Shown here: piece after piece, positions 34,808 through 44,049 of the stretch | Numbering within the stretch: the stretch's first letter is position 1 | Layout of the letters: every line of letters starts with the position of its first letter | Assembly: GCA_036383895.1 (NCBI GenBank) | Contig: DASVNK010000075.1 | Coordinates: 1 to 64,000 of the forward strand | Origin: DASVNK01 sp036383895 | Lineage (GTDB): Bacteria > Verrucomicrobiota > Verrucomicrobiia > Limisphaerales > SXQI01 | Direction of reading: 5' to 3' | Length of the DNA: 64,000 bases | Program-made: the position numbers and the translations under genes | The notes under the pieces: generated by a model | Databases searched by the model: none | What the model was told of the DNA's origin: nothing | Seen by the model: only the letters and a program-made list of their open reading frames with translations

Positions 34808-37000
34808 ATGCAAAATTCGACGATTGCTGCCAGTGAAGTGACGGAGCTTGTTTCTGGCTTGAACCGATTGGCCAGAAATATTTGGTGGACCTGGAACCAG
34901 GAAGCGCAGGAACTTTTCCACGAACTGTCGCCGCGCGGCTGGCAGAATCTGTACCATAATGCCGTCGCAATCCTGCACGAAGTTTCGGAGCAGGAATTGC
35001 GCGCTCGACTACAAGACGCCGAATTTGCTTCGCGCGTGCGCGATGTTCTACGCCGGTTTGACGGTTACATGAAGGACGAGAAGACCTGGGGTGCGGAAAA
35101 CGCCCCGCAGCTAAAGAAGAACCCGGTTGCTTACTTCAGCGCGGAATTCGGCCTGCACGAAAGTTTGCCGATTGCGGCGGGTGGATTGGGCGTGCTGGCG
35201 GGGGACCATTCGAAATCTGCGAGCGATCTCGATCTCGGTTTCCTCGGGATCAGCCTGTTCTATCGTGAAGGTTATTTTCAACAGACGGTCAATCACGAGA
35301 ACTGGCAGACGGAATTTTACACCTTGCTGAACCCGCGAAATCTCGCGCTGGAACCAGTCCTCAACGCGAAGGGCGAGCCGCTCGTCTGCTCGGTGGAAAT
35401 CGCGATGAGCACGGTATTTTTCCAGGCGTGGCGCATCAATGTCGGGCGCGTGCCTATTTACCTGATCGATTGCAACCGGCCGGAGAATGAACAGCGTTTC
35501 CGCGATTTAACGCTGCGGGTTTACGGCGGCGATAGCACCACGCGCATCATGCAAGAGATACTTCTCGGGATCGGCGGAACGCGGTTGATTCGTGCCCTCG
35601 GCATTACTCCTTCGGTGTTCCACATGAACGAAGGACACGCGGCGTTCCTGGTTTTCGAACTGTTGCGCGAAAAAATGGTCGCCGGAAAAACGTTGGCGCA
35701 AGCGCTCGAGGCGACGCGCAAGGAATGTATTTTCACGACGCACACGCCGGTGGAGGCCGGGCATGATCGATTCAGCCCGGACTTAATGAATTATGCGCTG
35801 ATGAAGATGCAGCAGCAGCTCAAGCTTTCTAGCGATGAGTTCCTTGGACTCGGCCGCGTGAACGCGAAGAATGCGAGCGAATTGTTCACGATGACGGTGC
35901 TCGCGCTGAAAGTCTCGCGTGCTGCGAACGGTGTGAGCGAACTGCACGGACAGGTCAGCCGCGAGATGTGGAAGGACCTCTATCCAGGAACTCCGGCGGA
36001 AAAGGTCCCGATCGGCCACATCACGAATGGCATCCATCTGCTTGGCTGGATGAAAGGCCCGGTGCGCAGATTCTGGCGACGCAAGCTCGGTGCAGCAGAG
36101 AGCGAGGCCAGCAGTTCCGGCGAAACGACGCGATTCTGGAGTCGGAGTGGCAACGATTGGGAGAATGAGATCAACCATCCCGAATTTTGGAACCGCATGG
36201 CGGATCCCAATTTCGTATCGGATGAAGAGATTTGGGCGTTGCGATATAAGCTGCGCCGCGAACTGGTGGAATTTGCGCGCCGCCGTTTGCTCTTTCAGGG
36301 GCAGCGCATCACCCAGGGTGATTTCATTTCATACGATCACCTGCTGAATGTCGATGCGCTCACGATTGGCTTCGCGCGCCGCTTCGCCACCTACAAACGT
36401 GCGCCGCTGATTTTCCAGCAGTTCGAGAATATCGTTCGCCTGGTGAACGACAAAACCCGCCCGGTGCAATTCATTTTCGCCGGCAAGGCGCATCCGCGGG
36501 ACGACGAAGGCAAGCGATTCATCCAGCATATCATTCACCTGAGCAAGTTCAGCGAACTGAAAGGCCACCTCGTTTTCATCGAAAACTACGATGTTCACGT
36601 CGCCCGCCAGATGATTTCGGGCTGCGACGTCTGGCTGAACAATCCGCGCCGGCCGCTGGAAGCTTCCGGCACGAGCGGCCAGAAAACCTCCTGCCATGGC
36701 TGCTTGAACCTGAGCATTCTGGATGGGTGGTGGCGCGAGGGCTATGACGGCACGAACGGCTTCGCGATTGGAGATGATTCGCACCCGGTCGACATTGAAG
36801 AACAGGACCGTCGCGACAGTGCCAACCTTTACAAGGCGCTCACCGAGCAGGTCATTCCGAAGTTTTACAAGCGTGACGCACAAGGGATTCCGCGCGAATG
36901 GATCCAGATGATCCGGCGCGCGATGGTGACGCTCGTGGCGCAGTTCAGCACGTCGCGAATGGTGAAGGATTACACGCAGAAATACTACCTGCCGAAGTAA
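34808..37000 (+). CDS. glgP: Alpha-glucan (glycogen) phosphorylase
   Basis: Releases glucose 1-phosphate from glycogen or maltodextrin by phosphorolysis. The 730-residue protein is the shorter alpha-glucan phosphorylase type. Signatures: YFSAEFGLHESLPIAAGGLG near residue 109, HMNEGHAAFLVFELLR, TTHTPVEAGHDRF, the glycosyltransferase-B core RFATYKRAPLIFQ, and EASGTSGQK with the PLP lysine at 626. The active-site region LSILDGWWREGYDGTNGFAIG is intact. It is monocistronic and ends in a strong terminator. Confidence 0.94.
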   Translation: MQNSTIAASEVTELVSGLNRLARNIWWTWNQEAQELFHELSPRGWQNLYHNAVAILHEVSEQELRARLQDAEFASRVRDVLRRFDGYMKDEKTWGAENAPQLKKNPVAYFSAEFGLHESLPIAAGGLGVLAGDHSKSASDLDLGFLGISLFYREGYFQQTVNHENWQTEFYTLLNPRNLALEPVLNAKGEPLVCSVEIAMSTVFFQAWRINVGRVPIYLIDCNRPENEQRFRDLTLRVYGGDSTTRIMQEILLGIGGTRLIRALGITPSVFHMNEGHAAFLVFELLREKMVAGKTLAQALEATRKECIFTTHTPVEAGHDRFSPDLMNYALMKMQQQLKLSSDEFLGLGRVNAKNASELFTMTVLALKVSRAANGVSELHGQVSREMWKDLYPGTPAEKVPIGHITNGIHLLGWMKGPVRRFWRRKLGAAESEASSSGETTRFWSRSGNDWENEINHPEFWNRMADPNFVSDEEIWALRYKLRRELVEFARRRLLFQGQRITQGDFISYDHLLNVDALTIGFARRFATYKRAPLIFQQFENIVRLVNDKTRPVQFIFAGKAHPRDDEGKRFIQHIIHLSKFSELKGHLVFIENYDVHVARQMISGCDVWLNNPRRPLEASGTSGQKTSCHGCLNLSILDGWWREGYDGTNGFAIGDDSHPVDIEEQDRRDSANLYKALTEQVIPKFYKRDAQGIPREWIQMIRRAMVTLVAQFSTSRMVKDYTQKYYLPK

Positions 37001-37018
37001 TCCAGGATTTAGAATTGC

Positions 37019-37052
37019 AAGGCTCTTCCGATAACAATCGGGGAGCCTTTTT
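37019..37052 (+). terminator. Intrinsic terminator after glgP
   Basis: AAGGCTC..CCGAT pairs with ATCGG..GAGCCTT around AACA, followed by TTTTT. It lies 18 bases past the glgP stop. Confidence 0.85.
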
Positions 37053-37085
37053 GCGTGAAGGCATTCTCCCGCGTATTGTTGAACA

Positions 37086-38195
37086 GTGAAGTGCGACGTT
37101 AAATCGCAGACCTTGGAGGAGCTCCAGGAGCAGTTCCAGAAATGGGAATGCCCCACGTATCGCGTTACCCAGGTGCTGGACTGGCTTTACCGGCGGAAGG
37201 TCACCTCGTGGGATGCCATGACGAACCTGCCTAAAGCGGTCCGGCAGAACCTTGAGCACGGTTTCTCCCTGGAGACGCTGCAACTCGTCCGGAAGCAAGG
37301 TTCGCGCGATACCACGCAAAAATTTCTTTGGCGCCTTTCCGACGGGGCATTCATCGAAAGCGTTTTGATTCCGGCGAATCCGGCGCTTTATGGGGAAGCG
37401 AGCGATCGCCATACGCTTTGCGTCTCGACCCAAGTTGGTTGCGCTTACGGCTGCCGGTTCTGCGCGAGCGGGCTTGAAGGTTGGAAACGTAATCTTGGGG
37501 TGCACGAGATCGTTGAGCAGGTGCTCGCCGTTGAACGCTGGCACTCTGCGGAATCCGGCGAGGACAAACCGCTCGATCGCCTCGTGAACAATCTCGTCAT
37601 CATGGGCATGGGCGAACCGCTCGCAAACTACGAGAACCTTTTGAAGGCACTCAAAATTCTCAACGCCCCGTGGGGAGGGGGAATCGGCGCGCGTAAAATC
37701 ACTGTCTCGACCAGCGGTCTCGCGCCGCAGATCCGGAAGCTCGCGGATGAACCATTTCAATTTCGTCTCGCGATTTCACTTCACGGCGCGACTGACGAAG
37801 TTCGCAGCAAGATCATGCCGGTGAATCGGAAGTTTCCGCTGAGCGAACTCGCTTCGGCTTGCGAATATTATCAGGCCAAGAAAGGCAGGATGATCACGCT
37901 GGAGTACATTCTGATTAAGGGGGTGAATGACGGATTAGACCAGGTGCGGCCACTGGCACAACTTGCGGATCGGCTGAATGCAAAAGTGAATCTCATTCCC
38001 TACAATAAAGTCGAAGGCCTTCCCTGGGAGCGACCGGAGGACGATGCCCAGGATCGTTTCACCGAGGCGTTGAACGGGCGCGGCGTGACCGCCACGCTTC
38101 GCCGCGAGAAAGGCCACGATATCGATGCGGCTTGTGGACAGCTTCGCCTGAAGACTGAACGCGAACTTGCCGAAGTTGCGGCGGCTGTTGCTTAA
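37086..38195 (+). CDS. rlmN: Dual-specificity 23S rRNA/tRNA adenine-C2 methyltransferase
   Basis: Radical-SAM enzyme that methylates C2 of A2503 in 23S rRNA and A37 in some tRNAs. The 369-residue product has the family's CxxxCxxC cluster motif (CAYGCRFC, Cys119, 123 and 126), VNNLVIMGMGEPLANYENLL, STSGLAPQIRKLA, SLHGATDEVRSKIMPVNRKF, and the C-terminal catalytic Cys in DAACGQL. The start is taken as GTG 37086; there is no strong ribosome binding site. It precedes hisH by 9 bases. Confidence 0.94.
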   Translation: MKCDVKSQTLEELQEQFQKWECPTYRVTQVLDWLYRRKVTSWDAMTNLPKAVRQNLEHGFSLETLQLVRKQGSRDTTQKFLWRLSDGAFIESVLIPANPALYGEASDRHTLCVSTQVGCAYGCRFCASGLEGWKRNLGVHEIVEQVLAVERWHSAESGEDKPLDRLVNNLVIMGMGEPLANYENLLKALKILNAPWGGGIGARKITVSTSGLAPQIRKLADEPFQFRLAISLHGATDEVRSKIMPVNRKFPLSELASACEYYQAKKGRMITLEYILIKGVNDGLDQVRPLAQLADRLNAKVNLIPYNKVEGLPWERPEDDAQDRFTEALNGRGVTATLRREKGHDIDAACGQLRLKTERELAEVAAAVA

Positions 38196-38204
38196 TCAAC
38201 GCGC

Positions 38205-38822
38205 ATGATCGCTCTGATCGATTACGGCGCGGGGAATCTCCGCAGTGTGCACAAAGCGCTGAAGTATGTTGGCGCGGACGTGCGCATCGTCACGCGGCCT
38301 GACGAAATTGGCGACTCACGCGCGCTGGTTCTTCCTGGAGTTGGCGCATTTGATGATTGCATTAATGCACTCCGGAAACAGGAACTCCTAAATGCCTCAC
38401 TTGAATTCATCAAAACGGGACGGCCGTTCCTAGGGATTTGTGTCGGCTACCAGGCGTTGTTTGAAGCGAGCGACGAATTCAATAGCTGCGCTGCGGGCCT
38501 TTGTCTATTCGGCGGGCGCGTTGTTCGGTTTAAAGAAGAGGACGGATTAAAAGTCCCGCAGATCGGCTGGAACCAGCTTCATATTAGACGCACCGAATGC
38601 CCGATTTTCCGCGGCATCGACGAAGGGGCATACGTTTACTTCGTCCACAGTTTTTATCCTGAGGCCCGCGATCCAAGTATTGTCGCGACCGAAACCACCT
38701 ACGGGCAAACGTTCCCCTCCGCCGTTTGGAAGGACAACGTATACGCCACGCAATTTCATCCTGAAAAAAGTCAGCGAGTTGGCCTGCAGTTATTGAAGAA
38801 TTTCGTCAGTTTGGCCGAATAA
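38205..38822 (+). CDS. hisH: Imidazole glycerol phosphate synthase, glutaminase subunit
   Basis: Class I glutamine amidotransferase that supplies ammonia to HisF in histidine synthesis. The 205-residue protein starts IALIDYGAGNLRSVHKAL and carries the nucleophile Cys79 in FLGICVGYQALFE and the catalytic His/Glu in TQFHPEKSQ. YVHSFYP is written here as YFVHSFYPEA, as in the family. The usual GICLGMQ is GICVGYQ, a conservative difference. hisF is not in the window, so the gene is separated from the rest of the pathway. Confidence 0.93.
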   Translation: MIALIDYGAGNLRSVHKALKYVGADVRIVTRPDEIGDSRALVLPGVGAFDDCINALRKQELLNASLEFIKTGRPFLGICVGYQALFEASDEFNSCAAGLCLFGGRVVRFKEEDGLKVPQIGWNQLHIRRTECPIFRGIDEGAYVYFVHSFYPEARDPSIVATETTYGQTFPSAVWKDNVYATQFHPEKSQRVGLQLLKNFVSLAE

Positions 38823-38945
38823 CCCTGCGTTTTGGCCTTCTTTCCCACTCTGGCGTGGTCCGGCAAACCTAGGGGAAAGTACTTAGAGGGGCGTAAGATA
38901 CTCGGCTTGAATGAGCTAAGAAGGTTCGCGAGGGTGGAAGTTTCA

Positions 38946-38972
38946 GCACAGCCCTTGCTTTAAGTTAAATTC
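38946..38972 (+). promoter_or_regulatory. Promoter-like motif upstream of receiver gene
   Basis: The CCCTTGC core at 38952, followed by TTTAAGTTA, resembles the motif upstream of glgP at nearly the same distance from the start codon. Confidence 0.3.
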
Positions 38973-39005
38973 GCCAGTCGTATCCAGGGATTTGAGGGCT
39001 GGCTA

Positions 39006-39425
39006 ATGCTCAGTAAAACTATGAACCCACAACTGTTTCATCAAGCCGTCCTCGTCATCGACGACGAACCCCTTGTTCTTAAATACACCTGCGCGGTGAT
39101 TTCAGGACTGGGATACACGAACGTGTATAGAGCCGCCAACGCATTCGATGCGCGGTCGCTTTTCCTCTCGCACCAATTTGAACTCGTGATCTCGGACATC
39201 ACCCTCCCGGATGCGGATGGTCGTCAACTGCTCTGCGAAGCGCTCGAATCGAATCCATCGGCGACTGGCATTCTCATCAGCGGCTTCGCCTGCGACGAAA
39301 CTAAACTCCCGTCTCTGCTTCAAGGGAAAGTTCGCGCGCTCGAAAAACCGTTCACCGCAGACGACATCAGCTCGATTCTTGCCGAAACATTTGAGCGCAC
39401 GGCAGAAACAACTTGCGCGCACTAG
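39006..39425 (+). CDS. Stand-alone response regulator receiver protein
   Basis: A 139-residue single REC domain without an output domain. Acidic pocket VLVIDDEP (Asp19/Asp20), phosphoacceptor Asp64 in LVISDITLPDADG, and the conserved Lys in ALEKPFTADDI are all present. It probably relays phosphate or binds a partner such as a kinase. ATG at 39006, with a second ATG five codons later. No histidine kinase is adjacent. Confidence 0.88.
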   Translation: MLSKTMNPQLFHQAVLVIDDEPLVLKYTCAVISGLGYTNVYRAANAFDARSLFLSHQFELVISDITLPDADGRQLLCEALESNPSATGILISGFACDETKLPSLLQGKVRALEKPFTADDISSILAETFERTAETTCAH

Positions 39426-39440
39426 ATACGCGCGTATATT
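39413..39440 (+). promoter_or_regulatory. Putative sigma-70 promoter of the initiator tRNA
   Basis: TTGCGC (39413-39418), a 16-base spacer and TATATT (39435-39440) lie 26 bases before the mature tRNA end. The -35 box overlaps the end of the receiver gene. Confidence 0.5.
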
Positions 39441-39465
39441 CAACGCACTTCAGACCCTTCTGGAA

Positions 39466-39544
<79 letters not shown>

Positions 39545-39632
39545 CTTCTTTCCCTCGCGAATACAGTTGAGCTGTCGCGCCAAACTTGCCCATAATCCCC
39601 GCGCCAAACCAGGCTCAAATCCCCCGCAAGCA

Positions 39633-39740
39633 ATTCTGCGTTACTTCGTTTATATCATACAAAACAGTGAAGGGCGGCGCTACATTGGACTCACCGAAAA
39701 CATCCAAGCTCGCTTAGAGCAGCTCCGATCCGCTTTGTAG
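39633..39740 (+). pseudogene. GIY-YIG endonuclease remnant
   Basis: The frame reads LRYFVYIIQNSEGRRYIG then LTENIQARLEQLRSAL and a stop. This is the N-terminal third of a UPF0213-type GIY-YIG domain (YVYII...YIGLT.N...RL). No start codon other than a possible ATT is present, and the rest of the domain is missing. It lies about 90 bases past the tRNA 3' end. Probably a decayed fragment. Confidence 0.6.
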
Positions 39741-39806
39741 AGATTGCCGTTATAACGGTCATAACCAACAACACGACCTCCCTGAATTGCCTTCCGGAAG
39801 TTGGAA

Positions 39807-40253
39807 TTACGGCAGGAGTTTGCCGACGAGTTGGCTGATCGATTTGCCGTCGGCGCGGCCGGCAGCTTTGGTTTGGACGGCTTTGATGACGACGCCCATT
39901 TCATTTTTGGAAGTAGCGCCGGTTTCGGCGATGGTATCGCGAACGAGTTTTTCCAGTTCGTCGGGACTGAGCGGTTGGGGGAGGAAAGTTTCGAGGACGG
40001 TGATTTCCTGTTTTTCTTTGGCGGCGAGTTCGGCGCGGCCACCTTTTTCGAATTGCTCGATGGAATCGCGGCGCTTTTTAACTTCTTTTTGGACGATACT
40101 GATGAAGTCAGGGTCGGAAAGTGCTTCGGCCTTCTTTTCGATGAGGACGTAGCCGATCACGGACTTGAGCATGCGGAGCGCATTGAGGCGATCAGCATCC
40201 TTAGCCAGCATGGCGGACTTGATTTCCTGCCCCAAACGTTCCTGTAACGTCAT
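39807..40253 (-). CDS. GatB/YqeY domain protein
   Basis: A 148-residue YqeY-type protein resembling the C-terminal tRNA-binding part of GatB. Signatures: TLQERLGQEIKSAMLAKDAD, LNALRMLKSVIGYVLIEK, KRRDSIEQFEKGGRAELAAKE split around GGR, and LPQPLSPDELEKLV. The family may bind tRNA but has no proven function. The ATG at 40253 follows the UVR-motif gene by 10 bases, so the two form an operon. Confidence 0.92.
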   Translation of the reverse strand: MTLQERLGQEIKSAMLAKDADRLNALRMLKSVIGYVLIEKKAEALSDPDFISIVQKEVKKRRDSIEQFEKGGRAELAAKEKQEITVLETFLPQPLSPDELEKLVRDTIAETGATSKNEMGVVIKAVQTKAAGRADGKSISQLVGKLLP

Positions 40254-40263
40254 ATCCAAAAAG

Positions 40264-41019
40264 TTAATCGTTCATACGACGGAGTTTGTCGCGGAGCTGA
40301 GCAGCCTTCTCGTATTCTTCGCGGCGAACGGCTTCATCGAGCGCCTGCTCGACACGTTCGCGTTCAGAGACAGGACGAGTAGAACGGATCTCCTCGGCGT
40401 AGGCCTGGAGGGATTGGATCTCGGGGCTTTGATCGGCAAGGTCGGGCCGTTCGATGCGGGCATAGAATTCGCGTAGTTCCTCCATGCCATCCTCTGCGGC
40501 TTTTATGGCCGCGTCGTGATCGCCGGATTCCAGCGCGACCGTCGCCTTGGCGCGCACTTGCATCATAAGGAGCTGTGGGCGGAGTTGCTGAACACTCCAG
40601 GCGAGTTCGCGTTGGTCAGCGTATTTCTCGACGAAGTCGAAGACAGCGAGATTGCGTTCGGTATCGCGAACGACGGCGGCAAAATCCTTGAGTTGGAAAA
40701 GGCAGATGTAGCGGTGATGAAACTGGATGGCCTCCTGCTGGAGCTTGGAGCAATCCTCGGCATCCAACTTGAAGCCCTCGTCTTCGCCGTTGTTCCCTTC
40801 TTTGTGTTTCTCGAGGCGCGCTTTGTAGTGCTCGAAGAGCGTTTCGTGGCCGAACGGCTTCTTGCCATCGGGCCGGCCGAAAGCGTCCATCTGCAGGAGG
40901 CCCAGATCGACGCGGAGTTGAATCTTTTCTTTGCCGTCTTTTCCTTTAAAGCGGCGGACGACAATCTGGCCTGCCTGGTATTCCCAATGGCTAAGCAGGT
41001 CAGAGATGTCAAAATTCAT
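40264..41019 (-). CDS. UvrB/UvrC-motif protein
   Basis: A 251-residue soluble protein. The C-terminal 35 residues (RERVEQALDEAVRREEYEKA then AQLRDKLRRM) form a UVR helical hairpin, the module by which UvrB and UvrC interact and which is also found in McsA and ClpC. The rest is helical with an N-terminal beta-like region (GQIVVRRFKGKDGKEKIQLR, LGLLQMDAFGRPDGKKPFGH). This full-length form appears typical of Verrucomicrobiota, but no function is known to me. ATG at 41019. Confidence 0.75.
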   Translation of the reverse strand: MNFDISDLLSHWEYQAGQIVVRRFKGKDGKEKIQLRVDLGLLQMDAFGRPDGKKPFGHETLFEHYKARLEKHKEGNNGEDEGFKLDAEDCSKLQQEAIQFHHRYICLFQLKDFAAVVRDTERNLAVFDFVEKYADQRELAWSVQQLRPQLLMMQVRAKATVALESGDHDAAIKAAEDGMEELREFYARIERPDLADQSPEIQSLQAYAEEIRSTRPVSERERVEQALDEAVRREEYEKAAQLRDKLRRMND

Positions 41020-41039
41020 GGGCAACACTATTCGCAAAT

Positions 41040-41468
41040 GGATGCGGCAAAGTCAATTAACTGAGGAGGCAAATGGAGTGGACCCAAAGTCTGCATGGAA
41101 GAGGTCTCTGTAGAAAAGAAAGCTGGCAGGCTTGTGAGACCTGCCAGTACCAAACTCAATAAGAAGGCGGGACGCTAAATGTGTCGCCACTTAGCGCATC
41201 ATGTGGGATTCAGGCGGATATTCGCCGACGCCGTGATAGCGAGGCGGTGGGAAACAAGGACTTTAGATTTCGGTTGTCCGTTGCTTTTCACGACAGGGAT
41301 TGAGCATCGGTCATACCAAGTTGTAAGTGGAGGGTTTGCAAGGGAGGGGTAAATAGCGGTGAACAAATTGCGTCAGAGTGAGCAAAAACTGAGGGTGAAT
41401 TTTGCTGCACGTGCTCTGAGCTAATTTACTTTCAATCAGGAACTCACTTTGCTAAGGAAAGCCGAATC
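41040..41468. other. Intergenic region, stem-loop only
   Basis: About 430 bases between divergent genes. CTGGCAGG (41123-41130) and CCTGCCAG (41140-41147) form a perfect 8-bp stem with a 9-base loop but no T-run on the plus strand. No gene or clear promoter is visible. Confidence 0.4.
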
Positions 41469-42428
41469 ATGTGCCGGTTAGGAGTTGTTTCAACGCTGTT
41501 AGCTATTTGGTTGAGTCTCGCGACGGCGTTTGGGGCGGAATTTCGATTAACGAACGGGGACGTTTATACAGGGCAAGCCGCTTCTTTTAATGATGACGGT
41601 TTGGTGATCCGGCTGGATTTAGGCGGGTTTTCGCCCCGCATTGGCTGGGGCAAGTTCGACCAGGCCACTTTGAAGCAGTTGATGGAGAACCCTGATGCGA
41701 AGGATTTCGTAGAGCCTTACATCGAGATTCCGGTGGAAGTGAAGGCGGCAGAAAGGGAGAAGAAACGCGAGATTCGTGTCACTGATCCGCCGAAGGTGCC
41801 GCATACACTGGCGAAGGTTGGTTTTTTTGCATCGATGGCTAATCCGCTCGGGTTCGCGCTGCTTGGAATAATTTACTTAGCCAACTTGTATGCAGCGATG
41901 CATATCGCGCGGTTCAAAGGACGGCCAATTGCGTTGGTGGTCGGCGTTTCGGCGATTGCGCCGATCTTAGGTCCGATACTTTTCGCGCTGTTGCCGGCGC
42001 TGGGACATGTCTACAGCGAAGCGGCTCCGGAAGAAGCGGCACCCGCGGCGGGGGAGGGAGTAAATCCGATGCAACAGCAGTTGCCCTCCGGAATGCAGGG
42101 CGGCGGGCTGGGATTGGCGGGAGGTGGTGCGCCGGCCGGAAAAGCGGCGGCGAATCCGGCTTACAGCCAGGTCTACAATCGGTCTAATACGACTTTTGAT
42201 CGTCGGTTTTTTGAGACGAAGTTTACTGGATTCTTCCGCGTGGTGCCGGCTGATCCCGAGAAAGATTTGGTGATGGTGATCAAAACGCCTAAGCAGGAGA
42301 TCGCGGCGACGCGGGTGAGCCGCATCACCGCGAACGAAATCCATCTGCAATTGCAGCGTGGGAGTGAGGCGAGCGTAGCCTTCGGCGAAATCACCGAGGT
42401 GTCGGTTCGTCCAAAAGGTGCTAAATAG
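41469..42428 (+). CDS. Exported membrane protein of unknown function
   Basis: A 319-residue protein with a signal peptide (LLAIWLSLATAFGAEF), a short beta-rich N-terminal domain (LTNGDVYTGQAASFNDDGL, IGWGKFDQATLKQL), two to three membrane helices (about 118-175, PLGFALLGIIYLANLYAAM and ALVVGVSAIAPILGPILFAL), a glycine/alanine-rich linker, and a C-terminal beta domain (FRVVPADPEKDLVMVIKTP). I do not recognise a family. adk starts 8 bases after its stop, so it may head the adk-fmt transcript. Confidence 0.7.
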   Translation: MCRLGVVSTLLAIWLSLATAFGAEFRLTNGDVYTGQAASFNDDGLVIRLDLGGFSPRIGWGKFDQATLKQLMENPDAKDFVEPYIEIPVEVKAAEREKKREIRVTDPPKVPHTLAKVGFFASMANPLGFALLGIIYLANLYAAMHIARFKGRPIALVVGVSAIAPILGPILFALLPALGHVYSEAAPEEAAPAAGEGVNPMQQQLPSGMQGGGLGLAGGGAPAGKAAANPAYSQVYNRSNTTFDRRFFETKFTGFFRVVPADPEKDLVMVIKTPKQEIAATRVSRITANEIHLQLQRGSEASVAFGEITEVSVRPKGAK

Positions 42429-42436
42429 TTGGGTGG

Positions 42437-43027
42437 ATGAAGTACAAGACGATTCTACTCTTCGGGGCACCGGGGGCGGGCAAGGGAACGCAGGGGAAAA
42501 TCTTGAGCACGATACCTCATTTCTATCACTGCGCGTGCGGGGATGTGTTCCGAAATTTGCGGATCGATAACGAACTCGGAAGAATATTCATTGAGTATTC
42601 GAGCCGCGGCGAATTGGTTCCTGATGAAGCGACGATTCGGCTTTGGAAGCAGTCGATTGTGGGCAGCCAGTCACATGGCCAGTTTAATCCGGAGAAAGAC
42701 ACGCTCGTGCTGGACGGCATTCCCCGGAATGTTCAGCAGGCGCAGATGCTGCAGGATTCGCTGGAGGTGCGGGCGGTTTTTTATCTTACGTGCAGCGATT
42801 TTAATAAATTGGTGGAACGTTTGCAGCGGCGCGCTCTGCGCGAAAATCGGCTCGACGATGCGAATTTGAGCGTGATTCGCACGCGTCTGGAAACTTACGA
42901 CCGCGAAACAAAGCCGGTGCTGGAATTTTACGGGAGAGACATCGTCCACACGATCGATTCAACGCAGACACCCGTGAATGTGCTGCGCGATATTTTGCGC
43001 ACGGTGGCGAAGGTGGGGCTCGGTTAA
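42437..43027 (+). CDS. adk: Adenylate kinase family nucleoside monophosphate kinase
   Basis: Balances adenine nucleotides (AMP + ATP to 2 ADP). The 196-residue protein has the Walker A LFGAPGAGKGTQGK (about 8-21), an NMP-binding region (CGDVFRNLRIDNELGR), VLDGIPRNVQQAQML (the family's DGFPR is DGIPR), and a short LID without zinc cysteines (RRALRENRLDD). The sequence diverges from classical Adk (YHCACGDVFR in place of ISTGDMLR), so another NMP specificity cannot be excluded. Confidence 0.85.
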   Translation: MKYKTILLFGAPGAGKGTQGKILSTIPHFYHCACGDVFRNLRIDNELGRIFIEYSSRGELVPDEATIRLWKQSIVGSQSHGQFNPEKDTLVLDGIPRNVQQAQMLQDSLEVRAVFYLTCSDFNKLVERLQRRALRENRLDDANLSVIRTRLETYDRETKPVLEFYGRDIVHTIDSTQTPVNVLRDILRTVAKVGLG

Positions 43028-43040
43028 CTCTAGTTGCGCG

Positions 43041-43985
43041 ATGGCATTGCGCATTGTTTTCTTCGGCACGGCAGAAATTGCGTGTCCCAGCCTGGAAGCG
43101 CTAGCGCGCGATCCTCAATTTCAAGTAGTGGCGGTGGTCACGCAGCCGGACAAACCGAGGGGACGTGATTTGCAGCTTCAACCTTCGGCGGTGAAAGCAT
43201 CGGCAGTGCGGCTGGGGATTCCGGTGTTGCAACCGAAACGCGCGCGGGCGGACGAATTCATCGCGGAAATTCGCAAGCTGGCGCCGGACGTGAGTGCTGT
43301 CGTGGCCTACGGCCAGATCTTGCCGCAAGCATTGCTGGATGTGCCGAAGTTCGGGAGCTTGAATGTTCACACTTCCATTTTGCCGAAGCATCGCGGCGCG
43401 GCGCCAATTCAGTCGGCGATCCTAAATGGCGATTCTGAAACCGGCGTGACCATCATGAAGATGGATGCGGGGTTGGATACGGGACCGATTCTGACACTGA
43501 GGAAAACGGCGATCGAAGAGGCGGATAATTCGCAGACGTTGCATGATCGGCTTGCTCAGTTAGGAGCGCAGTTGTTGATGGAGACGATTCCGGCGTGGGT
43601 CGACGGCAGGATTAAGGAGCAGCCACAACGCGAAGGGGCGACTTATGCGAAGAAAATCGAGAAAAGCGATGGGCTGATTAATTGGGAGGAGCCAGCGGTG
43701 GAGATTTGGCGGAAGATGCGGGCATTCACACCATGGCCGGGGGCGTTTACGTTTTTGGAAATTGGGGGAAAGCGGCGAATGATTAAAATTGTGGAGGGAC
43801 GACCTTCCGGGGAAAGCGCTCTGCCTGGGCGGGTTTTGGCCGCGAACCGTGAAGGTATTTTGGTGGGGACGACGGATGGGTCGTTGCGAATTACAGCGTT
43901 GCAGCCGGAGGGGAAGAAACGCATGAGCGTGCAAGAATTTTTGGCGGGGAACCCGCTTCAGGTGGGCCAAGTGTTCGCCCGATGA
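43041..43985 (+). CDS. fmt: Methionyl-tRNA formyltransferase
   Basis: Formylates Met-tRNA-fMet using 10-formyl-THF. The 314-residue product starts ALRIVFFGTAEIACPSLEAL and has the hydrolase-like core NVHTSILPKHRGAAPIQSAI (catalytic Asn, His) and ETGVTIMKMDAGLDTGPIL with the catalytic Asp. The C-terminal tRNA-binding domain is present (GRVLAANREGILVGTTDGSL). The ATG at 43041 lies 13 bases after the adk stop. The initiator tRNA it would act on is encoded at 39466. Confidence 0.95.
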   Translation: MALRIVFFGTAEIACPSLEALARDPQFQVVAVVTQPDKPRGRDLQLQPSAVKASAVRLGIPVLQPKRARADEFIAEIRKLAPDVSAVVAYGQILPQALLDVPKFGSLNVHTSILPKHRGAAPIQSAILNGDSETGVTIMKMDAGLDTGPILTLRKTAIEEADNSQTLHDRLAQLGAQLLMETIPAWVDGRIKEQPQREGATYAKKIEKSDGLINWEEPAVEIWRKMRAFTPWPGAFTFLEIGGKRRMIKIVEGRPSGESALPGRVLAANREGILVGTTDGSLRITALQPEGKKRMSVQEFLAGNPLQVGQVFAR

Positions 43986-44049
43986 TGGCTTCGGTGGATT
44001 TGGCGCGTTGACGCGTGCCGGGGTGAGGCCGATTTTTCCGCAGGAGAAT

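Noticed and set aside
41123..41147. Stem-loop upstream of the membrane protein gene as a terminator or riboswitch
   Set aside because: No T-run on the plus strand, no gene end to serve, and no known riboswitch pattern.
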